Part shown: positions 43,535 through 53,416 of the stretch, piece after piece
Layout of the letters: each line of letters starts with the position of its first letter
How positions within the stretch are numbered: the first letter of the stretch is position 1
Assembly (NCBI GenBank): GCA_963701995.1
Contig: OY969693.1
Span: 620,001-684,000 of the forward strand
DNA from: Methanoflorens sp963701995
Lineage (GTDB): Archaea > Halobacteriota > Bog-38 > Methanoflorentales > Methanoflorentaceae
Direction: 5' to 3'
Length of the DNA stretch: 64,000 bases
The notes under the pieces: generated by a model
Database searches by the model: none
Told to the model about the DNA's origin: nothing
What the model saw: the letters and a program-made list of their open reading frames with translations, nothing else
Program-made: the position numbers and the translations under genes

Positions 43535-43901
43535 TTGTTTTTCACCTCCTGTTAGTTATGATGGTTCGAGTTGTTGTGATATACACGTATTTAACTCGCA
43601 CGAATTGACAACAATTGCACGAGCGAAAAGATGCCCAACTGAAGAAAAGGTAGGCGAACCCGGCAAGATGAATTCTCTGAACTTAACTGGTAGGTTTGTA
43701 TGTTACTCGCGAAGCGTGAACAGACGCGTAATGTATCTGGCTTTTCTAGTCCCTTCTGCAAGCAAGAATGCAGATAGAACCACAAAAGATAAAGCGGAAA
43801 ACCGCTATACGGAATCGGCTAGCTGCGCTTGGCTAGCGTCTCTCATGGATTCTTACGTGCGCATAGTACACGTTTAGATAGATATTTTCCGCGGTGTTCC
43901 G
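43535..43901. other. Gap; TATA box for the MFS gene
   Basis: A TTTAGATAGA element at 43873-43882 lies 26 nt before ATG 43902, so the MFS message is probably leaderless. No gene was recognised in the rest. Confidence 0.4.
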
Positions 43902-45437
43902 ATGGAAGAGAAGCCACGGTTCAAATGGGGAGTCGTCGTAGTTGCGAGCATAGCCATCTTCATCATCGTTCTCGATAGCTCCGCCATGAATGTGGCCATA
44001 TCGGCAGTGGTCGTGGACTTACATACTGATTTGAGTACGATTCAGGCGTTAATCGCCATATATGCATTAACGATTGCCTCGCTTATGCTTGCCGGCAGCA
44101 AGCTGCAGGACGTTTTGGGAAGGAAGAAGACCTTTTTTGTCGGCCTTATCATATACGCCATCGGAACGACTACGGCCACGCTGAGCATTAACGTCTTCAT
44201 GCTGCTCATCGGCTGGTCACTTCTGGAAGGTATCGGGGCCGCTCTGATGTTCCCCGCGACGACCACCATGATCAGTGCCGCGTACGAGGGCAAAGACCGG
44301 CTGACCGCATTTGGCATCTGGGGGGGCATCGCCGCGATGGGGGCCGCTATCGGCCCCCTCTACGGAGGAGCTCTTACCTCATTCGCCACTTGGCGATTGA
44401 TCTTTGCGTTCGAACTGCTCGGGGTCCTCGCTGTAATAGTGATGAGATCGTACCTGCATGAATCCACGCCACGGCTGGCGTGGCGCGACATAGATCTCGG
44501 AGGTGTCGTGCTCTCGGTCACCGCGCTTTTCTGTCTCGTATTTGGCATCTTGCTCCTCGGCTCTCCACAGTACTGGCAGTTGGTGCCATTATTCATCATC
44601 GTCGGCTTCATCCTCTTTGCCGCGTTCCTCCTTTGGCAGAGGCGGCGCATTAACCGCCACGCGGAGCCGTTGCTCGATATCTCGGTGCTTAAAAACCGGC
44701 TCTATATCTTGGGCAGCGCGACGTCCGCGATCCAGCAAGTCGCCTTCGGCGGCGTGCTGTTTATTCTTCCAGTATTTTTACTGCAAGTCACGCGCGTGAG
44801 CGCCTTCGAGACAGGCCTCGCATTGCTGCCTATGTCGGTCGCAATTTTCGTGCTATCGGTCACAGGGGGCAGACTCTCATCTATTCTACAGCCCAAGCTC
44901 GTAACCCTTATCGGATTTCTGATCGCCGCTGCAGGTTCGTACCTCTTGCGCGACGTCTTCAGCCAGAGCACTCAGCCTTTCGACATCATCCCTGGCACGG
45001 TGGTATTCGGCATCGGGGTGGGGTTGCTCCTGTCTCAGTTGACCAATCTTACGATGTCCGCGGTGCGAAAAGACCAAGAGATCGACGCCTCAGGATTTCT
45101 TAACACCGCAAAGAACTTGGGCTACTCTGTGGGCACGGCGTTCATTGGCGTTATACTCCTCGTGGGAATCTTCAACGGACTCGTTGCAGGAATCAGCACC
45201 TCTACGCTCGTAAGTAACGCGACGACTCAAGAACAGATACAACAGAATCTTTACGCGTACGCCCAAAATATGCAGACAAGCGCGCCGCCCAGTATCCCCC
45301 AGAGTCTCATTCCTGAAGCGCAGCGCATCCTCGACAGTACGATCAGCTCGGCAATGCACCTCACGTTTGTCTCACTTGCTCTCATATTGCTCCTTGGGTT
45401 TGTGCTCGCCCTGTTTCTGCCGAGGCAGGCCAAATAG
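43902..45437 (+). CDS. MFS transporter, DHA2 type, 14 helices
   Basis: A 511-residue drug:proton antiporter-like protein. VLDSSAMNVAISAVVVDLHT is motif D. LAGSKLQDVLGRKKTFFVGL is motif A. GAAIGPLYGGALTSFATWRL is motif C, diagnostic for export. The long loop between the last two helices (residues ~430-480, rich in Gln/Ser) is typical. It should expel small hydrophobic compounds. No regulator is adjacent. The start follows a TATA box by 26 nt and lacks a ribosome site. Confidence 0.92.
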   Translation: MEEKPRFKWGVVVVASIAIFIIVLDSSAMNVAISAVVVDLHTDLSTIQALIAIYALTIASLMLAGSKLQDVLGRKKTFFVGLIIYAIGTTTATLSINVFMLLIGWSLLEGIGAALMFPATTTMISAAYEGKDRLTAFGIWGGIAAMGAAIGPLYGGALTSFATWRLIFAFELLGVLAVIVMRSYLHESTPRLAWRDIDLGGVVLSVTALFCLVFGILLLGSPQYWQLVPLFIIVGFILFAAFLLWQRRRINRHAEPLLDISVLKNRLYILGSATSAIQQVAFGGVLFILPVFLLQVTRVSAFETGLALLPMSVAIFVLSVTGGRLSSILQPKLVTLIGFLIAAAGSYLLRDVFSQSTQPFDIIPGTVVFGIGVGLLLSQLTNLTMSAVRKDQEIDASGFLNTAKNLGYSVGTAFIGVILLVGIFNGLVAGISTSTLVSNATTQEQIQQNLYAYAQNMQTSAPPSIPQSLIPEAQRILDSTISSAMHLTFVSLALILLLGFVLALFLPRQAK

Positions 45438-45708
45438 CCACATAGTGATGCAAATCAGAAGAATTGGCGATGGCTGCCACAAACGCGAGGGCAATGCAGC
45501 TATTGCTATTAAGCGCGAACTTGTTGGAGCAGGCCTTAGCCTTGCGAAGGACAGGCTTTGTCAGCAGTCGCCTGAACTAGAGGCGTAGGACATGGCACTG
45601 CTTTTATAAAGCTAGCACGCTATAAAAAACACGGCTGTTGCGCTATTTGCTTCTGGTGGGCGGTCAGCAACAGTCGAATCCGAAACGATACCGAAAGGAG
45701 CATTTAAA

Positions 45709-46245
45709 ATGAACAAATCATACTGGGCATCGTTCCTCGCGCTCGTCGTGGTTGGGGCTGTGTTGGTAGCCGGCTGCACCTCGCCTTTGTCAAACAACGC
45801 TTCACCAACGCCTTCAACGGCAACGTCACAACCGAGCGAGCATGACGCGTTTCTTTCACAGTTTGTATCATCGCTTTATGGAGAGTTTAAGAACAATACA
45901 ACTGTCATCTCGTGGGACGTGAAGTGGCAAAACGGCACCACCGTCAACGTTCAGCTGGAGTACAACCTGACCGCAACCACGAGCGTACATGACAATCAGA
46001 CTATAATCCGTTTCAAAACCACTGACGACGCAACGAACTACGTGCAAAGCCTCAATAAGTCCGGGTACGTTCTCACAACGAATGTGACGTCGCTCCAATA
46101 TAAGGCGTACCAGTTGGTCGCTCGCCACGCGCCGACGGTGCATGAACAGTACACAAAAATCGCGATCCAGAACCCAGCGTACGATAGCATCAAACAGATC
46201 GATAACATCGTTACGCTTGAAACGCTGAGCACAAGCCGGAGCTAA
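45709..46245 (+). CDS. Lipoprotein, unknown domain
   Basis: A 178-residue lipoprotein. The signal is MNKSYWASFLALVVVGAVLV with lipobox VAGC (C23). A Ser/Thr/Pro linker leads to a beta-rich domain with many N-glycosylation sequons (NNTT, NGTT, NLTA, NQT, NKSG, NVT), so it is likely exposed on the cell surface. AAGGAG is 9 nt before the ATG; TATA-like TTTATAAAG and CTATAAAAAA blocks lie at 45603-45630. No family was recognised. The overall plan resembles the lipoprotein at 28.6 kb. Confidence 0.7.
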   Translation: MNKSYWASFLALVVVGAVLVAGCTSPLSNNASPTPSTATSQPSEHDAFLSQFVSSLYGEFKNNTTVISWDVKWQNGTTVNVQLEYNLTATTSVHDNQTIIRFKTTDDATNYVQSLNKSGYVLTTNVTSLQYKAYQLVARHAPTVHEQYTKIAIQNPAYDSIKQIDNIVTLETLSTSRS

Positions 46246-46526
46246 GGAATCTCAGGGCGGCGAGCACGCTCAGCCCCACACTCAGTCTTGATCGCGAGGC
46301 GTGCGCGAAAGAGACGACTATCTAGTGCTCATCGTCCTTCTCATTTCTGGCCTTCTTTTTGCCATTTCCGTCGTTTTCTTTGAGAGAGATCAAATGAAAA
46401 ACTTTATCCAATTTGCAAAAAGTTGCTCTTGTCAAAGCGAAGCTGCGGTGGCGCGCGCAGGCTCTAGGCAGGCACTCTTTCCCGCAGCCGAGGTCTCGCA
46501 AACTATCCCACCGAGCGAGAAGCGTT

Positions 46527-47985
46527 ATGGCAGCACGTTCAAACGGCTTAGGAGGAGGCACTGGGCTTGTCTTAGTGATCCTAAGCCTCACCGGCCTCAT
46601 GGTGTCATTTAGCGAGTCCATGCTTATTCCAGCGCTGCCGACACTGCAGGCCGAGTTTCACACCACGGAAGCAGTGGTGTCTTGGGTTCCCGCTATCTAT
46701 CTGCTCTTTGGAAGCCTGACGACGCCGACATTTGGCAAGCTGGGGGACACGTACGGGAAAAAGAAGCTCTTGCTTGTGTCACTGGCGCTTTACACGATTG
46801 CCGTCATCGGGAACGGGTTCGCGTGGAGCATAGATAGTTTGCTCGCGTTTCGTGCCATTCAGGGCGTGGGGTTAGCAATGTTCCCCCTCGCATTCGCGCT
46901 CATTCGAGATGAGTTTCCGCGCGAGAAGGTACCGACCGCAACAGGCATCATCAGCGCGATGTTTGCCGTCGGCGCGACGATTGGATTCATCGGCGGCGGA
47001 TATATCACACAGACCTATAGCTGGCAGACAAACTATCACCTCTTGGCTCCTGTCGCCGCTATCGTAACGCTCCTCGGTACTCTGGAAGATTAGCGAGTCG
47101 CCAGTACGGACTCCATCGCGCCTTGATATCTGGGGCATCACGCTCCTCGGCATCGCGATTGTCGGGTTCCTGGTGCCCCTGACCGAAGCTAGCGTCTGGG
47201 GGTGGACGTCACTCTACACGCTCGGCCTGTTTGCGATCGCGATAATCGCTGTGATCGCCCTCGTGTATGCAGAGCTGCGCGTTCGTGACCCCCTCATCGA
47301 CCTTAAGCTCAAGGGCGTCCGTCACGTCCTTGAGACCAACCTTATGATGTTCATTGCAGGCTTCGCGATGTTTATGGTATACCTCGCGATGGTGTACCTT
47401 ACACGCACCCCCCCTCCGGTCGGCTTTGGCCTTGACACGTTTCAATCGGCATTGGCCTTTGTTCCCGCAGGCCTCGTCATTCTCATCGCTGGTCCGCTGT
47501 TCGGAAGGATCGTGAGCCGTCGAGGCGCCAAAAATGCGCTGTTGCTCGCGTCCTTGATCGTAGTAGCGAGTTTCATATGGTTTTTCCTGTTCAATGCGAC
47601 GCTTGCAGAGATCGTGGTCGGGACGGTGATTTTGTTTGCCGGTATCGGAGGCATCTTTGTCTCTGGTATTAACGTCCTCATCATGTATGTTCCACCGAGC
47701 AAAACCGGCGCAGAAACGGCCCTTAATACGGTATTCCGGTTTATCGGAGGCGCCGTCGGCACCGCCATTGCAGGATCGCTGCTTACTCTGTATGAGGCCC
47801 CGATTACGGTCGTCCTTCCAGCAGGGCCGACCGTCGTCTTCGCCCCAACGAATCAGGCGTTTGGGTACATCGCGGTCGTTGCACTGATTTTGAGTCTCGT
47901 TGGCGTCGTGACAGCATACGTGTTAAAAAGGGCCCCGGATGTCGAACTACCAGACAATGAAGAGCCGCTTATTCTTGCAGGCTAG
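46527..47985 (+). pseudogene. MFS transporter, DHA2 type, one frameshift
   Basis: Two open frames join into a 14-helix pump of about 485 residues. The first (from ATG 46527) has SESMLIPALPTLQAEFHTTE, LGDTYGKKKLLLVSLALYTI and GFIGGGYITQTYSWQTNYHL. It hits TAG 47091. In the next frame SESPVRTPSRLDIWGITLLG continues directly into the remaining helices and ends GTAIAGSLLTLYEAP with ADVELPDNEEPL nearby. Removing one base near 47084 (CTGGAAG) restores reading. The C-terminal NTVFRFIGGAVGTAIAG matches the relic at 3.2 kb, so both come from the same pump family. It is either broken or carries a sequencing error. Confidence 0.8.
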
Positions 47986-48174
47986 AAGAAGAGCGTAATA
48001 CTCAGCCCAAGGCGTGCGCAGTGGATATGGCACTCAACGAACTCACTGCCAGCCTTTCATATTCTAGCAAAGCCAACTGGCACCCGCTTTATCTCAGAGC
48101 ACACAAAAAGGCAGCGGTTTACCACCATAAGTAGTCGGGTGCTGCGGATCGGCCTCACCAGTGAGTCTGTTATA

Positions 48175-50625
48175 TCAACTCGGAGTGGCTACGTGTCGTC
48201 CGCTGACTCTTATCCTGAAGCGAAGCACCTTAAGCCATTCTTGCCAAGAGGCGCACACGAAGGAGATTGCAAACACCGTCGTGAGTTGAACGATAGTCAC
48301 AGAAGAGAGTTTGAAATAAGCGCTAAGCTCAGGGGTGCCGATCGCGACGAAGAGGAAGGCAACCGCCGCCAACGCCCATACGTCCATGGCCCTGTTAGCG
48401 AAGATTCCTAGGTGGTACAAAGGATCTTTCTCGGAACGCGAGACAAAAGCGAGGATCATGAGGGTGAAGATCCAAGCCGCAAACGCAAACGTTTGGGCCT
48501 GTACCAATGGCAAGTGTTGCCACAGCGCGTAGAAGTACGAGATGGTGACCCCGGCGAAGAGACTGAGCCCTGAAGCGGCAACTCCTTTGAGCATCGCGGA
48601 ATCGATGAAACGTTCTTTGAGGTCGCGCGGGCGCTCTGAGTAAATGAGTGCCTCGGCCGGTTCGGCGACAAAGGCTGCTGACGCTCCTAAGTCCATGAAC
48701 AGCTCGAGGATGATGATCTGAATCGGCGCAAGAGGAAAGGCAATACCTGCAAGCACCGGCAAAAGAAAAATCAGGATGAGCGCTGCTTTGACGGAGAGGT
48801 AAAATTTAACCCCTTTCCGGAGGTTTTCAAAGAATTTACGCCCTTCAAAAACGCCTCGGCCAATCAGAACGAAGTCATCATTGGACAACACGATGTCTGC
48901 CGCCTCTTTGGCCGCATCCGTGCCCTTGATGCCCATGGCGATGCCGATGTCTGCGCCCTTCAGCGCAAGGGTATCGTTGATGCCGTCTCCTGTGACAGCG
49001 ACGATCTCACCGTTGCGTTGAAGCGCAGTTACCAGACGATACTTGTGTTCGGGCGTTGTCCGCGCGAACACGGCAACCGTTTTCACTGCGTCCTGAAGCT
49101 CCTGGTCAGAAAGACGATCCAGTTCATCGCCCGTTAGCATCGTGCTTCCGTCAATGCCGACGCTTTGGGCAACAAAATGCGCCGTTAGCGGGTGGTCGCC
49201 GGTCACCATGAGCGTGCGTATTCCGGCGCTCCGAGCGCGTTCGATGGTTTCTTTCACTTCCTTGCGCGGAGGATCTTCGAGAAATAGCAAGCCCACTAAC
49301 GCCATTTCGTTCTCAAGTTCTGAAAAGGGCAGGTCGCGCGCAGCTGGGGGAAGTGTCCTCTCTGCGACCGCGATGGCTCGCCTTCCTTTAGCCGCTTCGC
49401 TTCTGAGCGCTTCTTCAAACGAGACGGGCCCGTTTTTTGCGAGGGCGAAAACCTCTTCTGGGGCCCCGCTCACAAACAGCCTCGCGTCGCCGTCCGAAAC
49501 GCGGATGATGGCTCGCGTTTTGCGTTCGCTGTCAAAGCTTCGTTCGCGGACGAGCGAGCCGATCGTTTGCCCCGGCGCGGTTTGCGCCCGTTCTAGGGTT
49601 GCCAGATCAGTCGCGGAGGTCGGAAACTCCGGCAGAGCGCCGAGCGCGGCTGCCAGTATCTCGCCCTCGTGCTCGTTTGGGAATACCGAAACAACGCGCA
49701 TCTTGTTTTCCGTGATCGTTCCCGTTTTATCCGTGAGTATGACGGTCGCGTCTCCCAACACTTCTGCGGCTTTGATCCTCTTCACCAAGAAGCCCGTGCG
49801 TGAGAGCTGGTAGGCTCCTAAGCCGAGCACCATGGTGATGATGATAGGGAGCTCTTCGGGGATGGTGGCAAATGCCAACGCGAGCCCCGTGAGAAACATC
49901 TGATACAGGTCTTGACCGCGCACGAATCCCAGAACCGGGATGGCGATGCTAAAGGCGAGGGCCACCCCCACCAAGCTCTTTGCCAAGCTCTTCATCGCAA
50001 GCTGCAAGGGCGTCTTTGGCTCCTTGATCTCCTGCGCGCGCGCCGAAATCGCACCGATCTTGGTGGAAGCTCCCGTTGCAAAAACGGTCGCCATACCTTC
50101 TCCTGCAACAACGAGCGTGCCTGCATAGACGTCGTCAGCGACCTTTCGGTCTTGTGGGAAAGACTCACCCGTCAGCGATGATTCGTCGATAGACAGGCTC
50201 AACGACTGAGTTACGTGCACATCGGCCGCCACCCGCGTGCCCGACGAGAGGAGGATCACATCGCCCGGGACGAGCAATTCGGTGTTAACGTTCCTTGTAA
50301 CGCTGTCACGCAGGACCCGTGCGGTGGGTGCGGCCAGTTGTGAAAGCGAGGATATGGTCTTTTTAGCGCGATACTCGTTCCAGACTTCTGCGAAGATGAG
50401 GGCGGCGATAATCGCAAAGATGGTGATAGTATCACCCAATTCACCGCCAAGCGCGTAAAAAAAGCCTACCGCAAAGAGGAGGAGAATCATCGGCTCCGTG
50501 ATCTCCTCCCTGACGATGCTGACGAAACGTACGGTATGCGGCTTGAAGAGGGTATTATATCCATAATCAGCAAGGCGCTTTTCAGCTTCCGCCGTGGTCA
50601 GCCCATTGCCTTCATCTGCTTGCAT
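48175..50625 (-). CDS. P-type cation ATPase (P2A/P3A-like)
   Basis: About 816 residues. It has the A-domain TGES (DESSLTGESFPQD), the P-domain DKTGTITENKM with the phosphorylated Asp near residue 299, and the GDGINDTLALKGADIGIAMG hinge. The M4 ion motif is ATIPEELPIIIT. M5-M6 have LELFMDLGASAAFVAEP, including the MDLGA-xx-D-like turn of P2/P3 pumps. IPEELP suggests Ca2+ or other divalent ions; H+ cannot be ruled out. Ten helices are predicted. The track start is TTG 50637; ATG 50625 is preferred. It adds to the ion-transport group. Confidence 0.9.
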   Translation of the reverse strand: MQADEGNGLTTAEAEKRLADYGYNTLFKPHTVRFVSIVREEITEPMILLLFAVGFFYALGGELGDTITIFAIIAALIFAEVWNEYRAKKTISSLSQLAAPTARVLRDSVTRNVNTELLVPGDVILLSSGTRVAADVHVTQSLSLSIDESSLTGESFPQDRKVADDVYAGTLVVAGEGMATVFATGASTKIGAISARAQEIKEPKTPLQLAMKSLAKSLVGVALAFSIAIPVLGFVRGQDLYQMFLTGLALAFATIPEELPIIITMVLGLGAYQLSRTGFLVKRIKAAEVLGDATVILTDKTGTITENKMRVVSVFPNEHEGEILAAALGALPEFPTSATDLATLERAQTAPGQTIGSLVRERSFDSERKTRAIIRVSDGDARLFVSGAPEEVFALAKNGPVSFEEALRSEAAKGRRAIAVAERTLPPAARDLPFSELENEMALVGLLFLEDPPRKEVKETIERARSAGIRTLMVTGDHPLTAHFVAQSVGIDGSTMLTGDELDRLSDQELQDAVKTVAVFARTTPEHKYRLVTALQRNGEIVAVTGDGINDTLALKGADIGIAMGIKGTDAAKEAADIVLSNDDFVLIGRGVFEGRKFFENLRKGVKFYLSVKAALILIFLLPVLAGIAFPLAPIQIIILELFMDLGASAAFVAEPAEALIYSERPRDLKERFIDSAMLKGVAASGLSLFAGVTISYFYALWQHLPLVQAQTFAFAAWIFTLMILAFVSRSEKDPLYHLGIFANRAMDVWALAAVAFLFVAIGTPELSAYFKLSSVTIVQLTTVFAISFVCASWQEWLKVLRFRIRVSGRHVATPS

Positions 50626-50908
50626 GTTCGTTTGCAATATGCACCAAACCGATCGAAAGAGCCAGCTTCTCTAGCTTGAAGTGATCGGATATAGCAATGC
50701 GCCCCTATTTATGTTGCGCCCTGCTTTTCGGAGATGTTCCGCGCCTGGGGCTTTTATTCCGGCGTGCAGGCAGTTGGTAGTGCACCTTTTGGTTGACTGC
50801 AGTTGCCCAGGTCTCGCTTCAAGCCAATCGTGTGCGTATAAACGCTTCACTCGTCAAACGGCACACTCTTATCGAATAATGCTGCACAGGTTAATGGAGG
50901 TGATTGCC

Positions 50909-51010
50909 TTGGAACAGCGCCAACTTGCGGGAATCTTCTTGATTGTGCTAATCATCCTTGTTTTTGTGCTTTGGTGGCTGCTCGCGTACCAGTTCCGGGT
51001 ACTGGGTTAG
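50909..51010 (+). CDS. 33-aa membrane peptide (TTG start)
   Basis: GGAGG followed 8 nt later by TTG opens MEQRQLAGIFLIVLIILVFV LWWLLAYQFRVLG. A single helix with a Trp-Trp interface and a short tail. The strong ribosome site supports it despite the small size. No family recognised; the plan resembles the 35-aa peptide at 38.5 kb. Confidence 0.5.
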   Translation: MEQRQLAGIFLIVLIILVFVLWWLLAYQFRVLG

Positions 51011-51469
51011 CGTGCGGCGTCCGCAAGTTCCCCTATGCCCCAGGGCGATTCAGTCTAGCTGATAGTGCAAGAGCGAGCCCTCCTCGAAAGGGTGCGTCAT
51101 GAAGCCACTGTCCGCGTCAGCCAAGCACGTAGCCCTCTATGTGCGCGTCTCTATGCCGCGTTCACGACCAAGTTGTTTCGAGTTTCTGGAGGTCTACTTT
51201 GTGGGAGAGCATACATAAAGAGAGCAACGGTCGGTAAATAGTTGTCAGACTCCACCACAGATGCGGTTTGCCGCTATATCGCCGAGGAAAGCCTCTCTAT
51301 AAGTTGTGCCTTTGGCCGCTCCCGTTGCCCCGTCGCCACTCGCCAAAACCGCCCTCCACGCGTAAGGTGGGGACATTTTGCGTCCACGGCAACGAGAAGG
51401 AATCGTATGCAGATGCGGCGTGCTTCACCCCCAATCAGCATATATGGTACGCACTGCAAAGGCGACCTT
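51011..51469. other. Gap with a chagasin-gene promoter
   Basis: A CATATATGG TATA box at 51439-51447 lies 27 nt before ATG 51470. The rest (51011-51430) contains no recognisable gene. Confidence 0.4.
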
Positions 51470-51928
51470 ATGGAAAAAAAGCGCGTCATCATCGCTGGCC
51501 TAGTGATCGCGCTGCTATCCGTCACCGTCGTTGTAGCCGGATGCACGTCGAGCACGAGCAACAACAACACCTCAACTGCGACAACGCAAACGAGCAAGAG
51601 CGCGCCGATGACAAAAACTGCGAATAGTACAAATGTGACGCCTGGAGAATCGATAACCGCGACGCAGGGGCGAAATTTTACGATAACGCTCAGGACAAAT
51701 CCTTCGACGGGATATAGCTGGGAGCCTCAGTTTGACCGCACAGCGCTGTCACTGGTAGACAGCGTGTTTATCAGCGATCCTAACCCGCACAATCTTGTTG
51801 GCGTGCCGGGATCGCAGAATTTTACGTTTCAAGGCCTCGCGAAAGGTACGACCACAATCACGTTCAATAATGTCAGTCCGTCGGGAATCGTGACTGAACA
51901 AGCGACTTACAATGTGACCGTTACATAA
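51470..51928 (+). CDS. Chagasin-family (I42) protease inhibitor lipoprotein
   Basis: A 152-residue lipoprotein. The signal MEKKRVIIAGLVIALLSVTV ends with lipobox VAGC. After a Ser/Thr/Asn linker comes a beta domain with NPSTGYSWE (the NPTTGY inhibitor loop) and VPGSQNFTFQGLAKGTTTIT (GxxGxxxFxF loop). Chagasin-like proteins block papain-type cysteine proteases; here it would act outside the cell. Known homologues occur in methanogens. The longer frame from 51242 is rejected: a TATA box at 51439 makes ATG 51470 the first codon of a nearly leaderless message. Confidence 0.9.
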   Translation: MEKKRVIIAGLVIALLSVTVVVAGCTSSTSNNNTSTATTQTSKSAPMTKTANSTNVTPGESITATQGRNFTITLRTNPSTGYSWEPQFDRTALSLVDSVFISDPNPHNLVGVPGSQNFTFQGLAKGTTTITFNNVSPSGIVTEQATYNVTVT

Positions 51929-51957
51929 GCCGGTGGCGATGGCCCGCGGGCCCCACG

Positions 51958-52311
51958 TTAGCGTTGCCACACGCGAAGTGATTTGGACAGCGCCGTAGTT
52001 TCGGCAACGGACGCCCCGAGCAGTATCGCGAGAAAGATCTGATCATCGATGGCGCCCTGGCGCTTTGCTCCTTCAATGTGCGTACTGAGACAATGTTCGG
52101 ATCCGAGAGCAGCCGCAGCTCCGATCGCGATGAGCTCTTTAGCAAGTCCAGGTAGCGCCTTGTCAGTCGCCAGCTGCTCATTTTTATAGAAAAAGGTTTT
52201 GAGTGCTGCCGGGTTGTGCCGGAGCTCTTGATAGATTCGGGGAACAAAGCCATAGTAACTCGCCACCCGTTCCAATATCGTGCGCACTTCCGTATCGTCT
52301 TCTTCGTGCAT
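51958..52311 (-). CDS. Carboxymuconolactone decarboxylase / AhpD-like protein
   Basis: A 117-residue alpha-helical protein of the CMD/AhpD family. The motif region reads LGSEHCLSTHIEGAKRQGA, keeping the Glu, one Cys and the His of the AhpD-type ExxCxxxH pattern but without the first Cys of the CxxC pair. Peroxidase by the AhpD mechanism is therefore doubtful; the single-Cys form is common in archaea and may act as a redox or gamma-CMD-like fold protein. GGAGGTG precedes the ATG. It converges with the chagasin gene, 29 bp apart. Confidence 0.88.
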   Translation of the reverse strand: MHEEDDTEVRTILERVASYYGFVPRIYQELRHNPAALKTFFYKNEQLATDKALPGLAKELIAIGAAAALGSEHCLSTHIEGAKRQGAIDDQIFLAILLGASVAETTALSKSLRVWQR

Positions 52312-52644
52312 CTCAACACCTCCTCAACTCTCCACAACGCCTACTTCGGATCCGATTGCCAGAAATTCGGGAACCTTGCATGCATCATGAGAGCATCATT
52401 ATAAGCATAACGCATGCAGGTATCGGTGCTGCATAAAGCGCCGAATGCGTTCAACCGGGGGTGTGTCATCTTAAACACACAATAGATCGTTGTAAGTCAC
52501 TTTTTTGTGCCGGGCGCTTCTTTCTTTTCCAGCGGCCCTGCACCGTGTTTAGCGCGGCGCTCGCGCGTTTGGTACACGGTTCTCGGTCAAAGGGTGTAAG
52601 TACTAGCGTTACAAAGGCTTTCAAAAAACCTTAAGGAGGACAAA
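52312..52644. other. Gap, no gene seen
   Basis: Divergent promoter space between the CMD gene and the VOC gene. The TGCGTTATGCTTATAATGATG segment near 52395 (minus strand) could hold the CMD promoter. Confidence 0.3.
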
Positions 52645-53013
52645 ATGTCAAGAGTAGTACATTTCGAGCTGCCTGCCGATGACCCAAAGCGGGCGAAAGC
52701 GTTTTACGAGAAGGTATTTGGCTGGACCGTCACAAAGTGGGAAGGGCCCACGGATTACTGGCTAGTTGCCACAGGACCCGATGGCGAACCGGGAATCAAC
52801 GGTGCGATACTACCGCGCGTGATGCCTGAGCAGGTGACGACGAACACCATCAGCGTCGTATCTGTCGATGACTTCACGAAAAAGATCGTGGACGCAGGCG
52901 GAAACGTTATGATGCCAAAGCTGGCGGTTCCGGGCCAGGGGTATCTCGCTTACTGCACGGACACAGAAGGCAACGCTTTTGGCGTCATGGAGTTGGACCC
53001 GTCCGCGAAGTAA
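52645..53013 (+). CDS. VOC (glyoxalase/dioxygenase-fold) protein
   Basis: A 122-residue VOC protein with two beta-alpha-beta-beta-beta units. Residues 1-60 start with VVHFELPADDPKRAKAFYEK and contain FGWTVTKWEG. The second unit has NTISVVSVDDFTKKIVDAGG and closes with CTDTEGNAFGVMELD. Metal-ligand positions usually at the start (His/Gln) and end (Glu) are plausible: H7 and E117 region. The reaction is unknown (isomerase, antibiotic binding or dioxygenase type). AAGGAGG is 4 nt before the ATG. Confidence 0.88.
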   Translation: MSRVVHFELPADDPKRAKAFYEKVFGWTVTKWEGPTDYWLVATGPDGEPGINGAILPRVMPEQVTTNTISVVSVDDFTKKIVDAGGNVMMPKLAVPGQGYLAYCTDTEGNAFGVMELDPSAK

Positions 53014-53158
53014 CATGAGCTGTTGCAGCCAGTTGACGACTTGCCTCTGCTAGCTCCGCGCATTCTCGGGCCTGTGCGTGAGTAACAACGCTAAGCTCCA
53101 TCTCAGTTGCTGTCACGCAGTGAAACACATCAACGATGGGTGAAGCTCTTTTCTTTTC

Positions 53159-53416
53159 TTACCACGATACTTGAAGCGCTTCCTCAAGCGGCATCGCAGG
53201 TGCGACGTGGGCCACGCCGAGGCTGCTGAAGGGTCCCGTGACCTTTAGCAGTGCTGCCTCATCGGGTGCGTCGAAGATTGCAACGGAAATATGCCTGCCG
53301 ATGAGCACGTACCGGCCTATCAGCTTCACGGCTTCGGGGTACTTAAACTGTTTCCACATTTCACGGACCCGCTCCGTATGATCGGGGTCGAATTTGAACC
53401 ATAAAATGAACAACAT
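53159..53416 (-). CDS. DUF3303-like small protein
   Basis: An 85-residue protein. MLFILWFKFDPDHTERVREM, KLIGRYVLIGRHISVAIFDA and PFSSLGVAHVAPAMPLEEAL give a ferredoxin-like alpha/beta plan shared with the DUF3303 family. AGGAGGT is 8 nt before the ATG. No catalytic residue was recognised. It may bind a small ligand or form dimers like other dimeric alpha/beta-barrel proteins. Confidence 0.7.
   Translation of the reverse strand: MLFILWFKFDPDHTERVREMWKQFKYPEAVKLIGRYVLIGRHISVAIFDAPDEAALLKVTGPFSSLGVAHVAPAMPLEEALQVSW

Noticed and set aside
46301..46612. 103-aa ORF with one hydrophobic segment before the MFS gene
   Set aside because: Overlaps the MFS start in another frame; no ribosome site; the rest of the frame is low quality.
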